From NCBI GenBank assembly GCA_030043285.1, contig JASHXZ010000392.1, forward strand, positions 1 to 14,631: DNA of 14,631 nucleotides, read 5' to 3'. Numbering within the stretch: position 1 is the first letter of the stretch; the number at the start of each line of letters is the position of its first letter. This DNA comes from Xanthobacteraceae bacterium (GTDB lineage: Bacteria; Pseudomonadota; Alphaproteobacteria; Rhizobiales; Xanthobacteraceae). Position numbers and translations under genes: made by a program. Of this stretch, positions 14,116 to 14,631 are shown piece after piece. Below the pieces are notes generated by a model. It worked only from the letters and a program-made list of their open reading frames with translations, had not been told where the DNA came from and did not search any database.

Positions 14116-14631
14116 TCAAGCCGCTCGCAATTCCGTTGGAGGCCTTCCGGTCCATCGTCTGAACGAGTGAGTGAAGGCACTGGGATCGGCGTAGCCGAGC
14201 AGCCAGGCTATCTCGGAAATCGGCAGATTCGGCTCTTGCAGATAGCGTTTGGCAAGCTCGAATCTGAGATCATCCAGCACGGCCAGAAACGACACGCCTT
14301 CCTCGGCTAGGCGACGTTCGAGGGTTCGGATGCTGACTGCGAGCCGAGCAGCGACTTCCGATAATCGGCCTTGGCCATGCGGCAATAATGGCGCCAGGGT
14401 ATTTTCAACGGCCAGCCGCCAGGACCGTGCTTTAAGTCGTCGGCTGGACAGCGCCTCCTCGTAATATTTTATCAAAAGCTTGTTGAGATAGCTGTCCGCG
14501 CTGGCGATGGGCAATTGACCGGTCGAAGAAGCATACTCGATCTCATCAACATCGCTGCCGTAGACAAATTCACAACCAAAGTATGCAGCGATGTCGCCGG
14601 GCACTACCGTTCTTCGGTGGGCCAATTTGAC
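14116..14631 (-). CDS. AraC-family transcription regulator, C-terminal part (runs off right edge)
   Basis: 171 codons are visible, open to the window edge, where the frame reads VKLAHRRT, so the start lies outside. The first part (VPGDIAAYFGCEFVYGSDVD) is the end of the Arabinose-binding-type N-terminal domain of OruR/ArgR-like AraC regulators. Residues from about 85 on are the paired helix-turn-helix: RLSEVAARLAVSIRTLERRL and LPISEIAWLLGYADPSAFTH followed by SFRRWTGRPPTELR, the standard AraC signature. It is convergent with the Crp/Fnr gene, with 92 bp between stops; that spacer holds a small hairpin (CCTGG...CCAGG, about 14044-14060) without a T-run. The target genes are not visible. Confidence 0.92.
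   Translation of the reverse strand, partial: VKLAHRRTVVPGDIAAYFGCEFVYGSDVDEIEYASSTGQLPIASADSYLNKLLIKYYEEALSSRRLKARSWRLAVENTLAPLLPHGQGRLSEVAARLAVSIRTLERRLAEEGVSFLAVLDDLRFELAKRYLQEPNLPISEIAWLLGYADPSAFTHSFRRWTGRPPTELRAA

Noticed and set aside
13625..14155. 176-codon minus-strand frame opposite the Crp/Fnr gene
   Set aside because: Antisense of the regulator's DNA-binding part; no start signal and no recognisable domain.
1..14631. CRISPR array, tRNA, rRNA or retron-like structures
   Set aside because: No regularly spaced direct repeats, no cloverleaf-like sequence with a T-loop, and no reverse transcriptase motif were seen in reading both strands by eye.

Overview
The window looks like chromosomal accessory DNA of a GC-rich alphaproteobacterium. 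The best guess is a member of the Bradyrhizobium/Rhodopseudomonas/Afipia group (Nitrobacteraceae). The hints are an FNR/FixK-type box in front of a Crp/Fnr regulator, a Ti/IncP-style TraG, insertion sequences of types common in rhizobia, and copper/cytochrome-oxidase assembly genes. The assignment rests on protein style only; there is no rRNA or tRNA to anchor it.

Layout. (1) 1-297: the N-terminus of a conjugal transfer coupling protein TraG on the minus strand, running off the left edge, so a conjugative or integrative element lies to the left. (2) 587-1258: a small membrane protein and an XRE-type regulator, both minus strand, separated by a 14-bp-stem hairpin. (3) 1326-3454: a decayed tungstate/molybdate ABC transporter (wtpA-wtpB-wtpC order, minus strand). 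The binding protein carries three single-base-type frameshifts, the permease one, and the ATPase is cut off before its signature motif. (4) 3668-5010: remnants of an IS1182-type transposase and of a DsbA-like oxidoreductase, both broken. (5) 5311-6228: a Cox11 (CtaG) copper chaperone fused to a C-terminal class I cytochrome c domain. (6) 6581-8079: an intact-looking IS5-group insertion sequence with CTAG target duplications. It carries a passenger gene overlapping the transposase by 4 bp, whose stop codon is supplied by the target duplication. (7) 8548-10669: a copper-related cluster, with a COG4315 secreted-repeat protein on the minus strand diverging from DUF2946, PCu(A)C copper chaperone and SCO1/SenC on the plus strand. 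(8) 10756-13041: a frameshifted FAD monooxygenase and a 3'-truncated ClC chloride channel. (9) 12931-14631: a small conserved-looking protein, a Crp/Fnr regulator with a perfect TTGAT-N4-ATCAA box upstream, and the C-terminal part of an AraC-family regulator running off the right edge.

The live genes share a theme of copper delivery to haem-copper oxidase: Cox11 for CuB, SCO and PCu(A)C for CuA. No oxidase subunit is present in the window. Among them lie at least six broken genes and two insertion sequences, so the region reads as a decaying accessory segment beside a conjugation module. The two least ordinary items are the IS5 passenger gene, which is fused into the element's end so that the host target site provides its stop codon, and the Cox11-cytochrome c fusion.
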